In this document: positions 33,399-42,008 of the stretch, one piece after another | How positions within the stretch are numbered: position 1 is the stretch's first letter | Layout: every line of letters starts with the position of its first letter | Assembly (NCBI RefSeq): GCF_000367365.1 | Contig: NZ_BARF01000099.1 | Coordinates: forward strand, 1-64,000 | Source: Streptomyces prunicolor NBRC 13075 | GTDB taxonomy: Bacteria > Actinomycetota > Actinomycetes > Streptomycetales > Streptomycetaceae | Length of the DNA: 64,000 nucleotides | Direction: 5' to 3' | Notes under the pieces: generated by a model | Database searches by the model: none | What the model was told of the DNA's origin: nothing | Seen by the model: only the letters and a program-made list of their open reading frames with translations | Program-made: the position numbers and the translations under genes

Positions 33399-33665
33399 TC
33401 ATTCGTCGGCGGCGGACTCGTTCGACGGCTTCCGGTCCGCCACATAGGTCCCGCGCTGAGGCACGGTGAAGACCCAGCCCTCTTCCCGCAGATGTTTCAC
33501 GGCGTTGCGGGCGGTCTCCCGAGCCACGCCGAAGCGCTGAGTCAATGCGGACTCAGAGGGGATCTTCCTGTTCACCTCCAGGGCGCCGTTCTCGATCTCC
33601 GCAACGATCAACGCGGCAATCTGCCGGTAGACCGGCGTGGGCGACTCGTGGTCAATCTCCGACAT
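33399..33665 (-). CDS. Minimal GntR-family regulator (wHTH only)
   Basis: 88 residues: PVYRQIAALIVAEIENGALEVNRKIPSESALTQRFGVARETARNAVKHLREEGWVFTVPQRGTYVADR, a complete GntR winged helix with no effector domain. Small GntR proteins act as repressors on Streptomyces plasmids and integrative elements (KorSA/TraR-like). The ATG has no ribosome-binding site, but TACTCT lies 6 bases upstream, so the transcript is probably leaderless. Divergent from the short membrane protein gene, with paired GTAGACAA repeats between them. Confidence 0.83.
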   Translation of the reverse strand: MSEIDHESPTPVYRQIAALIVAEIENGALEVNRKIPSESALTQRFGVARETARNAVKHLREEGWVFTVPQRGTYVADRKPSNESAADE

Positions 33666-33674
33666 ACGGCCAGA

Positions 33675-33742
33675 GTAGACAACCGACCATGTCTGGGTTC
33701 GCAGCCAGACGACTACAGACTTGCATAGACGAAGGTAGACAA
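33675..33742. promoter_or_regulatory. Paired GTAGACAA direct repeats upstream of GntR gene
   Basis: GTAGACAA occurs at 33675-33682 and again at 33735-33742, exactly 60 bases apart, with related CATAGAC and CAGAC sequences between. They flank the likely promoters of the GntR gene and of the divergent gene at 33849. Candidate operator half-sites for the GntR protein. Confidence 0.45.
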
Positions 33743-33848
33743 GTTGAGTTAGTGTGCCAGCACGACAAGAACCCCGGCGACGGAGGCGGCTGGTACCCGC
33801 CTTGATCCGTCCCGGGGCGTGGACGACAGCTACAGAGGAGCTGACGAC

Positions 33849-34208
33849 ATGCGAGACCTTACCCTTGGGCAATTTTTTCTTGGCTGGGTGCTGACAGCCC
33901 TGGCGCTCTTCCGCCCTGAGGGCTCCCGGAACCGACCCCGGCACGCTGCACCGAGGACACGCACAGCCCAGCCGGAGAAGATCCATGTGTCTCTGGCCGG
34001 GCTCAAGCCCCTCTGGGAACGGCACCCGGACACCGACCCGGACCTCCCGCCGGTGCCGCCCATCCGCCCCCTGTTCATCGCGCTCGCCGAGGCACACAGG
34101 GACGCCCAGTGGGAGCGGACGCAACAACGAGAGAGGTTGATCGCAGCCACGGCAGTCACCTTCGGGTACGAGTACCCCTACACCTACAGTGGCGCCCCGT
34201 CCTGCTAG
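33849..34208 (+). CDS. Small protein with N-terminal membrane segment, divergent from GntR
   Basis: 119 residues. RDLTLGQFFLGWVLTALALF is a short hydrophobic segment, followed by a basic linker and SLAGLKPLWERHPDTDPDLPPVPPIRPLFIALAEAHRDAQWERT. ATG with GAGGAG 8 bases upstream. Unknown family; the position next to a KorSA-like GntR resembles small spread/transfer-associated genes of actinomycete elements, but this is only contextual. Confidence 0.65.
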   Translation: MRDLTLGQFFLGWVLTALALFRPEGSRNRPRHAAPRTRTAQPEKIHVSLAGLKPLWERHPDTDPDLPPVPPIRPLFIALAEAHRDAQWERTQQRERLIAATAVTFGYEYPYTYSGAPSC

Positions 34209-34250
34209 TGCCGCGCCTGGGCTCTGTCCGGCACAAGGGCAGGCCGGGGC

Positions 34251-35447
34251 TCATTTCTGCAGCTTGGACAGCCTTTCGGTGGCTTCCTCCAGCACACCCA
34301 CCCGCTTGCAGAACGCGAACCGTACGAAGGGCGCGCCCTCCTCCCGGTGGTCGTAGAAGACCGCGTTCGGGATGGCGACGACCCCGGCGAGTTCCGGCAG
34401 GGCGCGGCAGAAGGCGAAGCCGTCGCCGTTCCGGGAGAGCTCCGGGCCCAGGGGGCGGATGTCGGTGGTGACGAAGTACGTGCCGGCCGGGCGGAAGACC
34501 TCGAAGCCCGCCGCCGCCAGACCCGCCGCCAGGACGTCCCGCTTGGCCAGCATGTCCGCGCGGAAGGCGGCGAAGTAGGAGTCGGGGAGGGCGAGTGCTT
34601 CCGCGACCGCGTACTGGAAGGGGCCCGAGGCCACGTACGTGAGGAACTGCTTCGCCGACCGTACGGCCGTGACCAGGGTCGGCGTCCCCGTCACCCACCC
34701 GACCTTCCAGCCCGTGAACGAGAACGTCTTGCCCGCCGAACCGATCGACACCGTCCGCTCCCGCATCCCCGGGAACGTCACCAGCGGGATGTGCTCGGCC
34801 TCGTCGAAGACCAGGTGCTCGTACACCTCGTCCGTGATCACCAACAGATCGCGTTCTACGGCGAGTTCGGCGATGGCGGCGAGTTCCTCGCGGGTGAGGA
34901 CGGTGCCGGTCGGGTTGTGCGGGGTGTTGATGAGGAGGAGGCGGGTGCGGTCGGTGACGGCGGCGCGCAGCTCGTCGAGGTCCAGGCGGAACGCCCCCTC
35001 GTGCGGGCGCAGGGTGACCGGTACGCGGGTGCCGCCCGCCATCGCGATGCAGGCGGCGTAGGAGTCGTAGTACGGCTCCAGGGCGATGACCTCGTCGCCG
35101 GGTTCGACCAGGGCGAGGAGGGCGGCGGCGATCGCCTCGGTCGCGCCCGCCGTGACCAGGACCTCGGCGTCGGGGTCGTAGGAGAGGCCGTAGCGGCGCT
35201 CCTGGTGGGCGGCGATCGCGGTGCGGAGTTCGGGGACGCCGGGGCCCGGCGGGTACTGGTTGCCGCGTCCGTCGCGCAGTGCGCGCACCGCCGCCTCGCG
35301 GATCTCCTCGGGGCCGTCCGTGTCGGGGAAACCCTGGCCGAGGTTGATCGACCCGGTCTTCAGGGCCAGGGCGGACATCTCGGCGAAGATCGTGGTCCCG
35401 AACTCGGCGAGCCGGCGGTTGAGGAGGGGGCGTGCGGTGGAGGTCAT
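34251..35447 (-). CDS. PLP-dependent class I/II aminotransferase
   Basis: 398 residues of fold-type I: NLGQGFPDTDGPEEI, NQYPPGPGVPELRTAIAAHQ, VTAGATEAIAAALLALVEPGDEVI, LLINTPHNPTGTVLT, VITDEVYEHLVFD, and the PLP lysine in SIGSAGKTFSFTGWKVGW. It is closest in pattern to the kynurenine-aminotransferase / N-succinyl-DAP aminotransferase-like group. Substrate cannot be fixed from sequence; the kynurenine genes in this window lie 15 kb away. I chose the ATG at 35447 (AGGA 8 bases upstream); an ATG at 35456 is also possible. Confidence 0.88.
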   Translation of the reverse strand: MTSTARPLLNRRLAEFGTTIFAEMSALALKTGSINLGQGFPDTDGPEEIREAAVRALRDGRGNQYPPGPGVPELRTAIAAHQERRYGLSYDPDAEVLVTAGATEAIAAALLALVEPGDEVIALEPYYDSYAACIAMAGGTRVPVTLRPHEGAFRLDLDELRAAVTDRTRLLLINTPHNPTGTVLTREELAAIAELAVERDLLVITDEVYEHLVFDEAEHIPLVTFPGMRERTVSIGSAGKTFSFTGWKVGWVTGTPTLVTAVRSAKQFLTYVASGPFQYAVAEALALPDSYFAAFRADMLAKRDVLAAGLAAAGFEVFRPAGTYFVTTDIRPLGPELSRNGDGFAFCRALPELAGVVAIPNAVFYDHREEGAPFVRFAFCKRVGVLEEATERLSKLQK

Positions 35448-35655
35448 GCCCGTCATCCTGCGCCCATGCTCCGGAGTTCCTCAACTCACGTCCAGGGAAT
35501 GGCGCCTGCGGCGCGACCCGACGCACCGTCCCTGAGCAGGGAGAGAGCGGTTCGGCAACGGTCGTCGCCGGTCGGCGTCGGCCACCGTCGGACGGCCCGG
35601 AGAAGGGCCACATGCCGAAGGCCTCGCTCCCCTTCATGAAGAGGGGCGCGGCCAC

Positions 35656-35677
35656 CCTTTCGATGAGCTTCGAAAGG
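35656..35677. promoter_or_regulatory. Perfect palindrome in the 309-bp divergent region 35448-35756
   Basis: CCTTTCGA-N6-TCGAAAGG, 8-bp perfect arms, between the aminotransferase gene and the I36-like gene. Operator-like. Nothing else notable was found in this gap. Confidence 0.35.
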
Positions 35678-35756
35678 ATGGAACACGGCCTGTGCACACG
35701 TCACCCTGGGGTTGACCGGCCCACAGACCAGGGCCAAAGACGGACGGGGGACCATC

Positions 35757-36098
35757 GTGCTGCGCAAAATCACGACCGCGATGGCGGCAGTTGCACTCCT
35801 AGTCGGCGTCGGACTAGCCGGCACGGCATCGGCTGCGCCTGCGAAACCAACAGCATCCTGCGCCTACGGTCACATATGCGGTTGGGACGCCTATGGGCAT
35901 TCATTCGATTTCTACCACTGCGACATACAGCGCCTGAAGTACATGGTTGGCCAGGGCACCCTGGACAACAATCAGTGGCCGGGAACAGAGGCCGTTCTGT
36001 ACTCGGACAGCCAGGGGTCTGTTTACGCCTACTCGGTAGCCCCTGACCACTGGACGGTCGTCAACTGGACGGACGTCTGGTGGATAGCACCCTGCTGA
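35757..36098 (+). CDS. Small secreted protein, peptidase-inhibitor I36-like
   Basis: 113 residues. Signal peptide LRKITTAMAAVALLVGVGLAG, cleavage near ASAAPA. The mature ~85 residues contain four Cys (SCAYGHICGW, YHCD, IAPC) and a beta-rich pattern with Trp/Tyr (EAVLYSDSQGSVYAYS) like the crystallin-fold I36 family (SMPI) of streptomycetes. The assignment is by pattern only. GTG start with a G-rich stretch upstream; followed by a strong terminator. Confidence 0.65.
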   Translation: MLRKITTAMAAVALLVGVGLAGTASAAPAKPTASCAYGHICGWDAYGHSFDFYHCDIQRLKYMVGQGTLDNNQWPGTEAVLYSDSQGSVYAYSVAPDHWTVVNWTDVWWIAPC

Positions 36099-36120
36099 GG
36101 TCGGCCCAGCAAGACCAGGG

Positions 36121-36157
36121 CGGCCCCTGAACTGCCGACAGGGCAGGTCAGGGGCCG
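36121..36157 (+). terminator. Terminator after the I36-like gene
   Basis: A 16-base stem with one mismatch (CGGCCCCTGAACTGCC against its complement) and a short loop, 22 bases after the stop codon. Confidence 0.82.
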
Positions 36158-36290
36158 TTCCCGTGGGAGAACCCTCTGAACTTCCTCAACTCTGCTTTGG
36201 CAGTTGAGACGGCCGGGCATCCCTGTGTCACGCACCACACGAGGCGCCCACGGGGGGCCGCTTCGGGGGAATCGGAAGGAGGGTGACGTC

Positions 36291-36617
36291 ATGGTTTTCG
36301 GCATCATCCTGGCGGTTGCGATTGTCGCAGTGGCATTGGTAGGAGCGGTCGTGCGCGCGGCGCGCGAGGACAAGCCCGTCAAGCTCGGCAAGGGATCGGG
36401 GCGGCGGGGCGGGTCCTACGGCGGTAGCGCCGCCGGTACGAGCAGCAGTTGGTGGGCCGGGGACGGGGGGTCGTCGTCCTCGGGCGGCGGGCACTCCGGG
36501 GGGCATCACGGGGGCGGTCACCACTCCTGCGGTGGCGGGCACTCGTCCTGTGGCGGTGGCTCGTCGTGCGGCGGTGGGTCGTCCTGCGGGGGTGGCGGCT
36601 GCGGCGGGGGCAGCTGA
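36291..36617 (+). CDS. Membrane-anchored Gly/Cys/His-rich small protein
   Basis: 108 residues: one N-terminal membrane helix (VFGIILAVAIVAVALVGAVV), a basic patch, then a low-complexity tail rich in Gly, Ser, His and Cys (GGHHGGGHHSCGGGHSSCGG and similar). Related tails occur in small proteins of many bacteria; metal or zinc binding is plausible, function unknown. ATG at 36291 with GGAGG upstream. The inverted repeat CTCAACT-N10-AGTTGAG at 36185-36208 precedes it and may be regulatory. Confidence 0.65.
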   Translation: MVFGIILAVAIVAVALVGAVVRAAREDKPVKLGKGSGRRGGSYGGSAAGTSSSWWAGDGGSSSSGGGHSGGHHGGGHHSCGGGHSSCGGGSSCGGGSSCGGGGCGGGS

Positions 36618-37064
36618 CACCGGGCGGGCGAGCGGACGCGGTGACCGCCGGCGCGGGGCGGCTGAGCGGGCGTGGTGGCAGCTGACACGGGGCAGCTGAG
36701 CACCGCGAACGCGAGTCGAACGGGGGTCGTACGGGGGTCGTGGCGCCCGTCGGGAGATCGCTCCCGGCGGGCGCTCCGGCGTGCGCCTGACACGCCTGGG
36801 CGTACGCCCTGGTTGAACAGTTGAGCTGTGCAGCCCCCTGAGGGATGGAAACCCCACGAAGTTGGGTAAAAACGCTGTGGTGGCGCCACCGCTCATGATT
36901 CCCTCTACATCACCAACGCAGCCCCAACGCAACTCCTCGGGCGCCTGCAGACACCTTCTCCTTACTGGGCTGACCAGGCCGATGTCCTGGTGTCGGCCGG
37001 GGTGTGCCGGACCCCCACACCTCCCCTCACCTCCCCTTTCTTTGCGTGCTAGCGGAGCCGATCC
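36618..37064. other. 447-bp non-coding gap
   Basis: No convincing gene. It holds the 12-base palindrome GGTGGCGCCACC at 36879-36890 and a comparatively AT-rich patch around TTGGGTAAAAACGC (about 36861-36875). Reading frames here have no codon bias and no ribosome-binding site. Confidence 0.6.
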
Positions 37065-37619
37065 ATGCTCACGACCCTGAAGACCTCCTACACCGATACG
37101 CGCGCGGCCGACCTCGCCTGGACGCTGGGGCTCGACCCGCTTCCCGCCCTGGCCACGCTCGATCTCGAACTGGCCGGTGCGAAGCTCCAGTTGAGACTGC
37201 TCGGCGCGTCCCACCAGGTACTCCTGTACGAGGAGCGGGGCTGCTGTTCGGAGACGGTCGCGTGCATCCCGGGTTCCAGTACGCCGTTGCCGCTCGGGGT
37301 GGCCAAGCGGGTCGACGACTGGGAGTACGAGTTCGCGGCCCGGGTCGAGGTGCTGTCCCCGGGGCAGTTCGCGGGCCGCGCCCAGGAACTGCTGGCCCTC
37401 GTCGCCGACCATCCCAACGGCCTGGCCGGGGTCTTTCCCGGCAGCCCGCACGCCTTCACCGCGATGCTCGCCCAGCGGCACGAGGGGCAGGTGCACTGGC
37501 GCACCTGGCACGCCTATCCGCAGGACGGGCAGCTCGTGGCGACCCGGACCCGGGTGGGGGTACGGGTGCCGGTGCCGATCCCCGTGCCGGTGGGGCATAC
37601 CGTGCCCTCGCCTGTATGA
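37065..37619 (+). CDS. DUF2617 family protein
   Basis: 184 residues: LTTLKTSYTDTRAADLAWTLG ... LELAGAKLQLRLLGASHQVLL ... GWAKRVDDWEYEF-like segment VAKRVDDWEYEFAARVEVL ... DHPNGLAGVFPGSPHAFTAM ... WRTWHAYPQDGQLV. This is the DUF2617 family, found beside the membrane spermidine-synthase-like gene in streptomycetes, as here (110-base gap). Function unknown. Confidence 0.82.
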   Translation: MLTTLKTSYTDTRAADLAWTLGLDPLPALATLDLELAGAKLQLRLLGASHQVLLYEERGCCSETVACIPGSSTPLPLGVAKRVDDWEYEFAARVEVLSPGQFAGRAQELLALVADHPNGLAGVFPGSPHAFTAMLAQRHEGQVHWRTWHAYPQDGQLVATRTRVGVRVPVPIPVPVGHTVPSPV

Positions 37620-37729
37620 GCTGTGCGGCCTGCATGGGCTGTGTGGCCGACACCGGCCCCCGCCGGTGTAAACACATTCCACACGTGTGGGTGACGAAGC
37701 GTGCCCATCATGTGACGTAACGTCGCAGC

Positions 37730-39337
37730 GTGATCGAACCGCACGCGCCGGCCCGGCCGGGTACCCAGCCACCGTGGGCAGGCCCCGCGCGGCTGCCCGT
37801 ACGGCCGGGCACGGGCCGGTTCCTGGTGCTCGCGGGTGTCTTCGTCTGCGCGGCCTGCGGACTCGTGTACGAACTCGAACTCGTCGCCCTCGCCTCGTAC
37901 TTGATCGGCGACTCGGTCACCCAGGCGTCCGTCGTCCTGTCCGTCATGGTGTTCGCCATGGGCATCGGCTCGCTCGGCGCGAAACGGCTGCGCTGGCATG
38001 CGGCGGCCGGGTTCGCCGCCGTCGAGGCGGCGCTCGCGCTGATCGGCGGATGCAGCGCGATGGCCCTGTACGCGGTCTTCGCCTGGACCGGGAACTGGGG
38101 CGGGCTGTGGGCGCAGGGCCCGCGGTGTCTCCTGGTCGCCTTCTCGCTCGCCATCGGGCTGCTGATCGGCGCGGAGGTTCCGCTGCTGATGGAGCTGATC
38201 CAGCGGATCCGCCGCCAGGACGCGGGGGGTGCGGTCGCCGATCTGTTCGCGGCGGACTATGTCGGTGCACTGGTGGGTGGCCTGGCGTTTCCCTTTCTGT
38301 TGCTGCCCTTCTTGGGACAGCTGACCGGCACCCTGCTCACCGGCACGGTCAATGTGGTCGCCGGTGGGTGTCTGGTCCTGGGGCTGTTCCGGCGTGACCT
38401 GACCCGCCGGGGGTGCTGGCTGCTGGTGATCGCCAACCTCACCGTGCTCGGGCTGCTCGCCTCCGCCGCCGTACTGGTCGACGACTTCGAACGGGCCGCG
38501 CGGCAGGCCGTCTACGGCAAGGACGTCCGGGTCGCGCTGCAGACCGACGTCCAGGAGGTCGTCCTCACCGGCGGTGACCATGGTCGGCCTCTGGATCTTT
38601 TCCTCGACGGGCGCCTCCGGGTCAGCGGGCGGGACGAGCGCAGGTACCACGAGGCGCTCGTCCGTCCCGCGATGAACGGGCCGCACGCGCGCGTGCTCGT
38701 CCTCGGCGGCGGGGACGGGCTCGCGGCGCGGGAAGTACTGCGGCACCGGGGTGTGCGCCGCGTCGACATCGTCGAACTCGACGCGGGTGTCGTTCGGTTG
38801 GCCCGCCATGACCCTGCCTTGTCCGGTTTGAATGGTCATGTCTACGACGATCCGCGCGTCCATGTGACTACGGGCGACGCCTTCGACCTGCTGCGCGGGG
38901 TCCGCCCAGGGTCGTACGACGTGGTCATCGCGGATCTTCCGGATCCGGGCATCACCGCCAGTACGAAGCTGTACTCCCAGGAGTTCTACGGCCTTGCGCG
39001 TCGTGCTCTCGCCGATCGGGGGCGGCTGGTCGTGCACGGTGGGCCTGTTGCCTCGCGGCGCCATGTCTTCTGGACGGTGGTCGCGACGATCCGTGCGGCC
39101 GGGCTTCACGCTGTCCCGTACCGGGTGGGGGGTCGAGCCTCGGGGTTCGCGGCGGGGCCTGATCGGGCCACCGGGACGTCTCGGGCTCCGCGGGACTGGG
39201 GGTTCGTGCTGGCGACTCGGGGGGTGGCGCCTGCGGAGCCGGGGCTGGATCCGGGGCTGGAGAGCGAGGAGCGGGCGGCGGAGCGGACGTGGGTGCCGGG
39301 GCTGGCGGCTTCTACGTTGGTGCATCCGCGGTACTGA
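37730..39337 (+). CDS. Membrane polyamine aminopropyltransferase-like protein (spermidine synthase family)
   Basis: 535 residues. Seven or so membrane helices (res ~25-250) are fused to a C-terminal Rossmann domain with VLVLGGGDGLAAREVLRHRG, VDIVELDAGVVRLAR, VTTGDAFDLLRG and VVIADLPDPG. Soluble SpeE uses decarboxylated S-adenosylmethionine and putrescine. This long membrane version is common in actinobacteria and its true substrate is not established. GTG start at 37730. Probable unit with the DUF2617 gene. Confidence 0.82.
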   Translation: MIEPHAPARPGTQPPWAGPARLPVRPGTGRFLVLAGVFVCAACGLVYELELVALASYLIGDSVTQASVVLSVMVFAMGIGSLGAKRLRWHAAAGFAAVEAALALIGGCSAMALYAVFAWTGNWGGLWAQGPRCLLVAFSLAIGLLIGAEVPLLMELIQRIRRQDAGGAVADLFAADYVGALVGGLAFPFLLLPFLGQLTGTLLTGTVNVVAGGCLVLGLFRRDLTRRGCWLLVIANLTVLGLLASAAVLVDDFERAARQAVYGKDVRVALQTDVQEVVLTGGDHGRPLDLFLDGRLRVSGRDERRYHEALVRPAMNGPHARVLVLGGGDGLAAREVLRHRGVRRVDIVELDAGVVRLARHDPALSGLNGHVYDDPRVHVTTGDAFDLLRGVRPGSYDVVIADLPDPGITASTKLYSQEFYGLARRALADRGRLVVHGGPVASRRHVFWTVVATIRAAGLHAVPYRVGGRASGFAAGPDRATGTSRAPRDWGFVLATRGVAPAEPGLDPGLESEERAAERTWVPGLAASTLVHPRY

Positions 39338-39395
39338 TGGTGGGTGGGCGCAGGTGTGTGGGTGGGCGCCCGCAGGGTGTGGTGGGGTGGGGTCG

Positions 39396-39506
39396 GGGTC
39401 GTGGCGGTACGGCGAGCCCGCCGCTGGTCGGGCCCCTCTGGTGTTGTCACAGTTGGACGGGTTGGTGCCGGGTACGTGGCGGGCTGCGCCGTACCGCCAC
39501 GACCCG
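39396..39506. repeat. Long inverted repeat in intergenic region
   Basis: 39396-39420 and 39480-39506 are complementary over ~25 bp with a single-base bulge; 17 bp (GTCGTGGCGGTACGGCG) are perfect. The loop is 59 bases. It occupies the middle of the 297-bp gap 39338-39634, which holds no gene. It could be a terminator, a structured RNA or a small mobile remnant. Confidence 0.75.
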
Positions 39507-39634
39507 CTCCCGTTGTTCGGCGGCTGCGGGCCTGTGGGGGTGTGCCTTTTATGCAGGGGCGCTCGCACGAACACGGGCGCACTTAAGGGCAACGACAGGT
39601 GTAGCCCCGGTCAACCTAGGTAGGCTCGGCAAGC

Positions 39635-40447
39635 ATGGAGCATGAGGTGCACGTTCCGGTTCCCGCCGAGCGGCTGCGGGCCGCGCTGGGCGACCCCGTC
39701 CGGGTCGCGCACGCCCTTCCCGGCTTTCAGCAGGACGCCGGTACCGAACCCGTCGCCGGGCGCCTGAAGGTGCGTATCGGCAGTCACTCCATCACCTATC
39801 GGGGGGCCGTTCGCGTCTCCGCGCAGGACGACGGTACGTATGCCGTCGAGGGGGACGCGACCGAGGCCCGCGGCACCGGTTCCGTGAAACTCGCCCTCAG
39901 CCTGCGCGTTCGCGAGGCCGACGGTGGCTGCACCCTCGTCTTCGACGGTACGGCGACGGCTGACGGTCGGATCACCGAACTGGCGCCGGTCGCGGTGCGG
40001 TCGGCGGTGACAAGGCTCCTGGATCGGTTCGCGGAGAGTCTGGGGGCGGACGTGGACGAGCCTGAACAGCCCCGACCCACGGATCCCGCCCCGGAGTTCG
40101 AGACTGAGCCCTCGCCCCTCGATCCACTGCCGGCCGATGACATCGACGACACCGTGGACGATATCGACGACACCGTCGCCGACATCGGTGGCCTGGACGA
40201 ACCCCACGTCTCCGAGACCTTCGCCGACGCCCCGGAGCTTCCCGCCGAAGCCGCTCACGCCCGCCGCACGATGATCGGGCGCAGCGCGGAGGAGGTCGAT
40301 CACGCGCCGCCGCGCGGGCGGTACGCCCCCGTTCCCGCCCCGCAGACCGTGTCGGCTAACGCCACCCTCCGTTGGGCGGCACCCGCGGCAGCGCTGGTCC
40401 TCGCCTCGGCGATCGTGGTCAACAGGGTCCTGCGCAAACGCCGTTGA
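39635..40447 (+). CDS. SRPBCC (CoxG-like) protein with C-terminal membrane anchor
   Basis: 270 residues. The N-terminal ~145 residues form a START/SRPBCC domain of the CoxG type (EHEVHVPVPAERLRAALGDPVRVAHALPGFQ ... GDATEARGTGSVKLALSLRV ... LAPVAVRSAVTRLLDRFAESLG). A disordered acidic linker follows (DDIDDTVDDIDDTVADIGG), then a single C-terminal helix (WAAPAAALVLASAIVVNRVL) with basic tail, giving a tail-anchored topology. It may bind a lipid-like ligand at the membrane. Confidence 0.8.
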   Translation: MEHEVHVPVPAERLRAALGDPVRVAHALPGFQQDAGTEPVAGRLKVRIGSHSITYRGAVRVSAQDDGTYAVEGDATEARGTGSVKLALSLRVREADGGCTLVFDGTATADGRITELAPVAVRSAVTRLLDRFAESLGADVDEPEQPRPTDPAPEFETEPSPLDPLPADDIDDTVDDIDDTVADIGGLDEPHVSETFADAPELPAEAAHARRTMIGRSAEEVDHAPPRGRYAPVPAPQTVSANATLRWAAPAAALVLASAIVVNRVLRKRR

Positions 40448-40497
40448 GTTGAAGGGTCGGCGCCCTTCGCTTTTGATCAGCCCAGTAGGGTCGTGCC

Positions 40498-41286
40498 GTG
40501 AGTAACGAAGAGATCACGCTGACCGCGGGCGACGCGGAAGTGACGGTGCAGCCGGGCAACGGCGGCCGTATCGGAGGGCTCCGCGTCGGCGGCACCGAAC
40601 TGCTGCGCCAGGGCGAGCGGTTCGGGTGCTTCCCGATGGTCCCCTGGTGCGGGCGGACCCGCGACGGCCGCTTCCTGGACGGCGGGACCGTCCGCCAGAT
40701 GCCGCTCAACTCCCCGCCGCACGCCATCCACGGCACCGTCCGCGACGGCGCCTGGCGCACCGCCCGCAGGTCGGCCGACGAGGCGGTCATCACGTACGAC
40801 CTGGTCGAGCCCTGGCCCCACCCGGGCCGCGTCACCCAGGTCGTCGCGCTGACCGGGGACGCCCTGACGCTCACCATGGCGGTGGAGGCGTACGACGACT
40901 CGTTCCCGGCGCAGATCGGCTGGCACCCGTGGTTCCACCGGAACCTCGGCGGCGAGGACGTGACCGTCGACTTCAGTCCCGCCTGGCAGGAGGAGCGCGG
41001 CGAGGACCACCTCCCCACCGGCAAGCGCATCGACCGTGAACCCGGCCCCTGGGACGACTGTTTCGGCATGCCCGGTGGTGTCGACGTCACGCTGACCTGG
41101 CCGGGGCAGCTGGAGTTGAGGGTGACGAGCCCGGAGGAGTGGGTCGTCGTCTACGACGAGCAGGAGGCCGCTGTGTGCGTGGAACCGCAGACCGGGCCGC
41201 CGAACGGGCTGAACACCCTGCCCCGCCTGGTCACGCCGATCGAGCCGCTCGAAGCCACGATGACCTGGAGTTGGACGCGCCTCTAA
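40498..41286 (+). CDS. Aldose-1-epimerase family protein
   Basis: 262 residues: GGRIGGLRVGGTELL, PMVPWCGRTRDGRFLDGG, HAIHGTVRDGAWRT (first catalytic His region), IGWHPWFHRNLGG (second His), CVEPQTGPPNGLN. Interconverts sugar anomers; substrate unknown. GTG start. It ends 10 bases before pyrE, likely co-transcribed. Confidence 0.87.
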   Translation: MSNEEITLTAGDAEVTVQPGNGGRIGGLRVGGTELLRQGERFGCFPMVPWCGRTRDGRFLDGGTVRQMPLNSPPHAIHGTVRDGAWRTARRSADEAVITYDLVEPWPHPGRVTQVVALTGDALTLTMAVEAYDDSFPAQIGWHPWFHRNLGGEDVTVDFSPAWQEERGEDHLPTGKRIDREPGPWDDCFGMPGGVDVTLTWPGQLELRVTSPEEWVVVYDEQEAAVCVEPQTGPPNGLNTLPRLVTPIEPLEATMTWSWTRL

Positions 41287-41296
41287 GCTGGGCGGC

Positions 41297-41845
41297 ATGA
41301 CGGACGTACGCGGCGTGGTGCTGCAGCAGATCAAGGACAAGGCCGTGGTGCACGGCAAGGTGACCCTGTCGTCGGGGCTGGAGGCCGATTACTACATCGA
41401 CCTCCGCCGCGTCACCCTCGACGGGGAAGCCGCTCCGCTCGTCGGGCAGGTGCTGCTGGATCTGACCGCGGACCTGGACTTCGACGCGGTCGGCGGGCTG
41501 ACCATGGGCGCCGACCCCGTCGCCACGTCGATGGTGCACGCCGCCGCCGCGCGCGGGCGCAAGCTGGACGGCTTCGTCGTGCGCAAGGCCGCGAAGGCCC
41601 ACGGCATGCAGCGCCAGGTGGAGGGTCCGGAGATCGCGGGCCGCCGGGTGCTGGTCGTCGAGGACACCTCCACCACCGGTGACTCCCCGCTCACCGCCGT
41701 CGAGGCCGTGCGCAGGGCCGGTGCGGAGGTCGTCGGCGTCGCGACCATCGTGGACCGGGCGACCGGTGCCGCCGAGAAGATCGAGGCGGGTGCGGGAGTG
41801 CCGTATCTCTTCGCCTACTCCAAGGACGAGCTGGGCCTGGACTGA
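41297..41845 (+). CDS. pyrE: Orotate phosphoribosyltransferase
   Basis: 182 residues: VLQQIKDKAVVHGKVTLSSGLEADYYIDLRRVTLDGEA, GGLTMGADPVATSMVHAAA, FVVRKAAKAHGMQRQVEG, and PRPP-binding motif VLVVEDTSTTGDS. Converts orotate and PRPP to orotidine 5'-phosphate in pyrimidine synthesis. The length is normal for the family. Confidence 0.95.
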   Translation: MTDVRGVVLQQIKDKAVVHGKVTLSSGLEADYYIDLRRVTLDGEAAPLVGQVLLDLTADLDFDAVGGLTMGADPVATSMVHAAAARGRKLDGFVVRKAAKAHGMQRQVEGPEIAGRRVLVVEDTSTTGDSPLTAVEAVRRAGAEVVGVATIVDRATGAAEKIEAGAGVPYLFAYSKDELGLD

Positions 41846-42008
41846 CCGCGTCCGCCTGAGTTATCCACAGGGCGAGACAGCGGGGTCCTGGCATTCGGCC
41901 GCGTCTGGAAAGATGGGGCCGACGATGACGTCGCACCCAAGGTCTAGGTCAGGGCCGTAGTACGCAGATCGCGAAGATCGCCAACCCGCAGATACCAAGG
42001 AGCGGACC

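Noticed and set aside
29742..34208. Complete prophage or integrative element
   Set aside because: No integrase, excisionase, replication protein, structural genes, tRNA or att repeats were found.
34251..35447. Aminotransferase as part of the kynurenine pathway
   Set aside because: The pattern allows a kynurenine aminotransferase, but the kyn genes are 15 kb away and no shared regulation is visible.
36862..37080. Possible 72-codon gene before DUF2617
   Set aside because: No ribosome-binding site, no codon bias, Pro/Cys/Arg-rich translation typical of non-coding GC-rich DNA.
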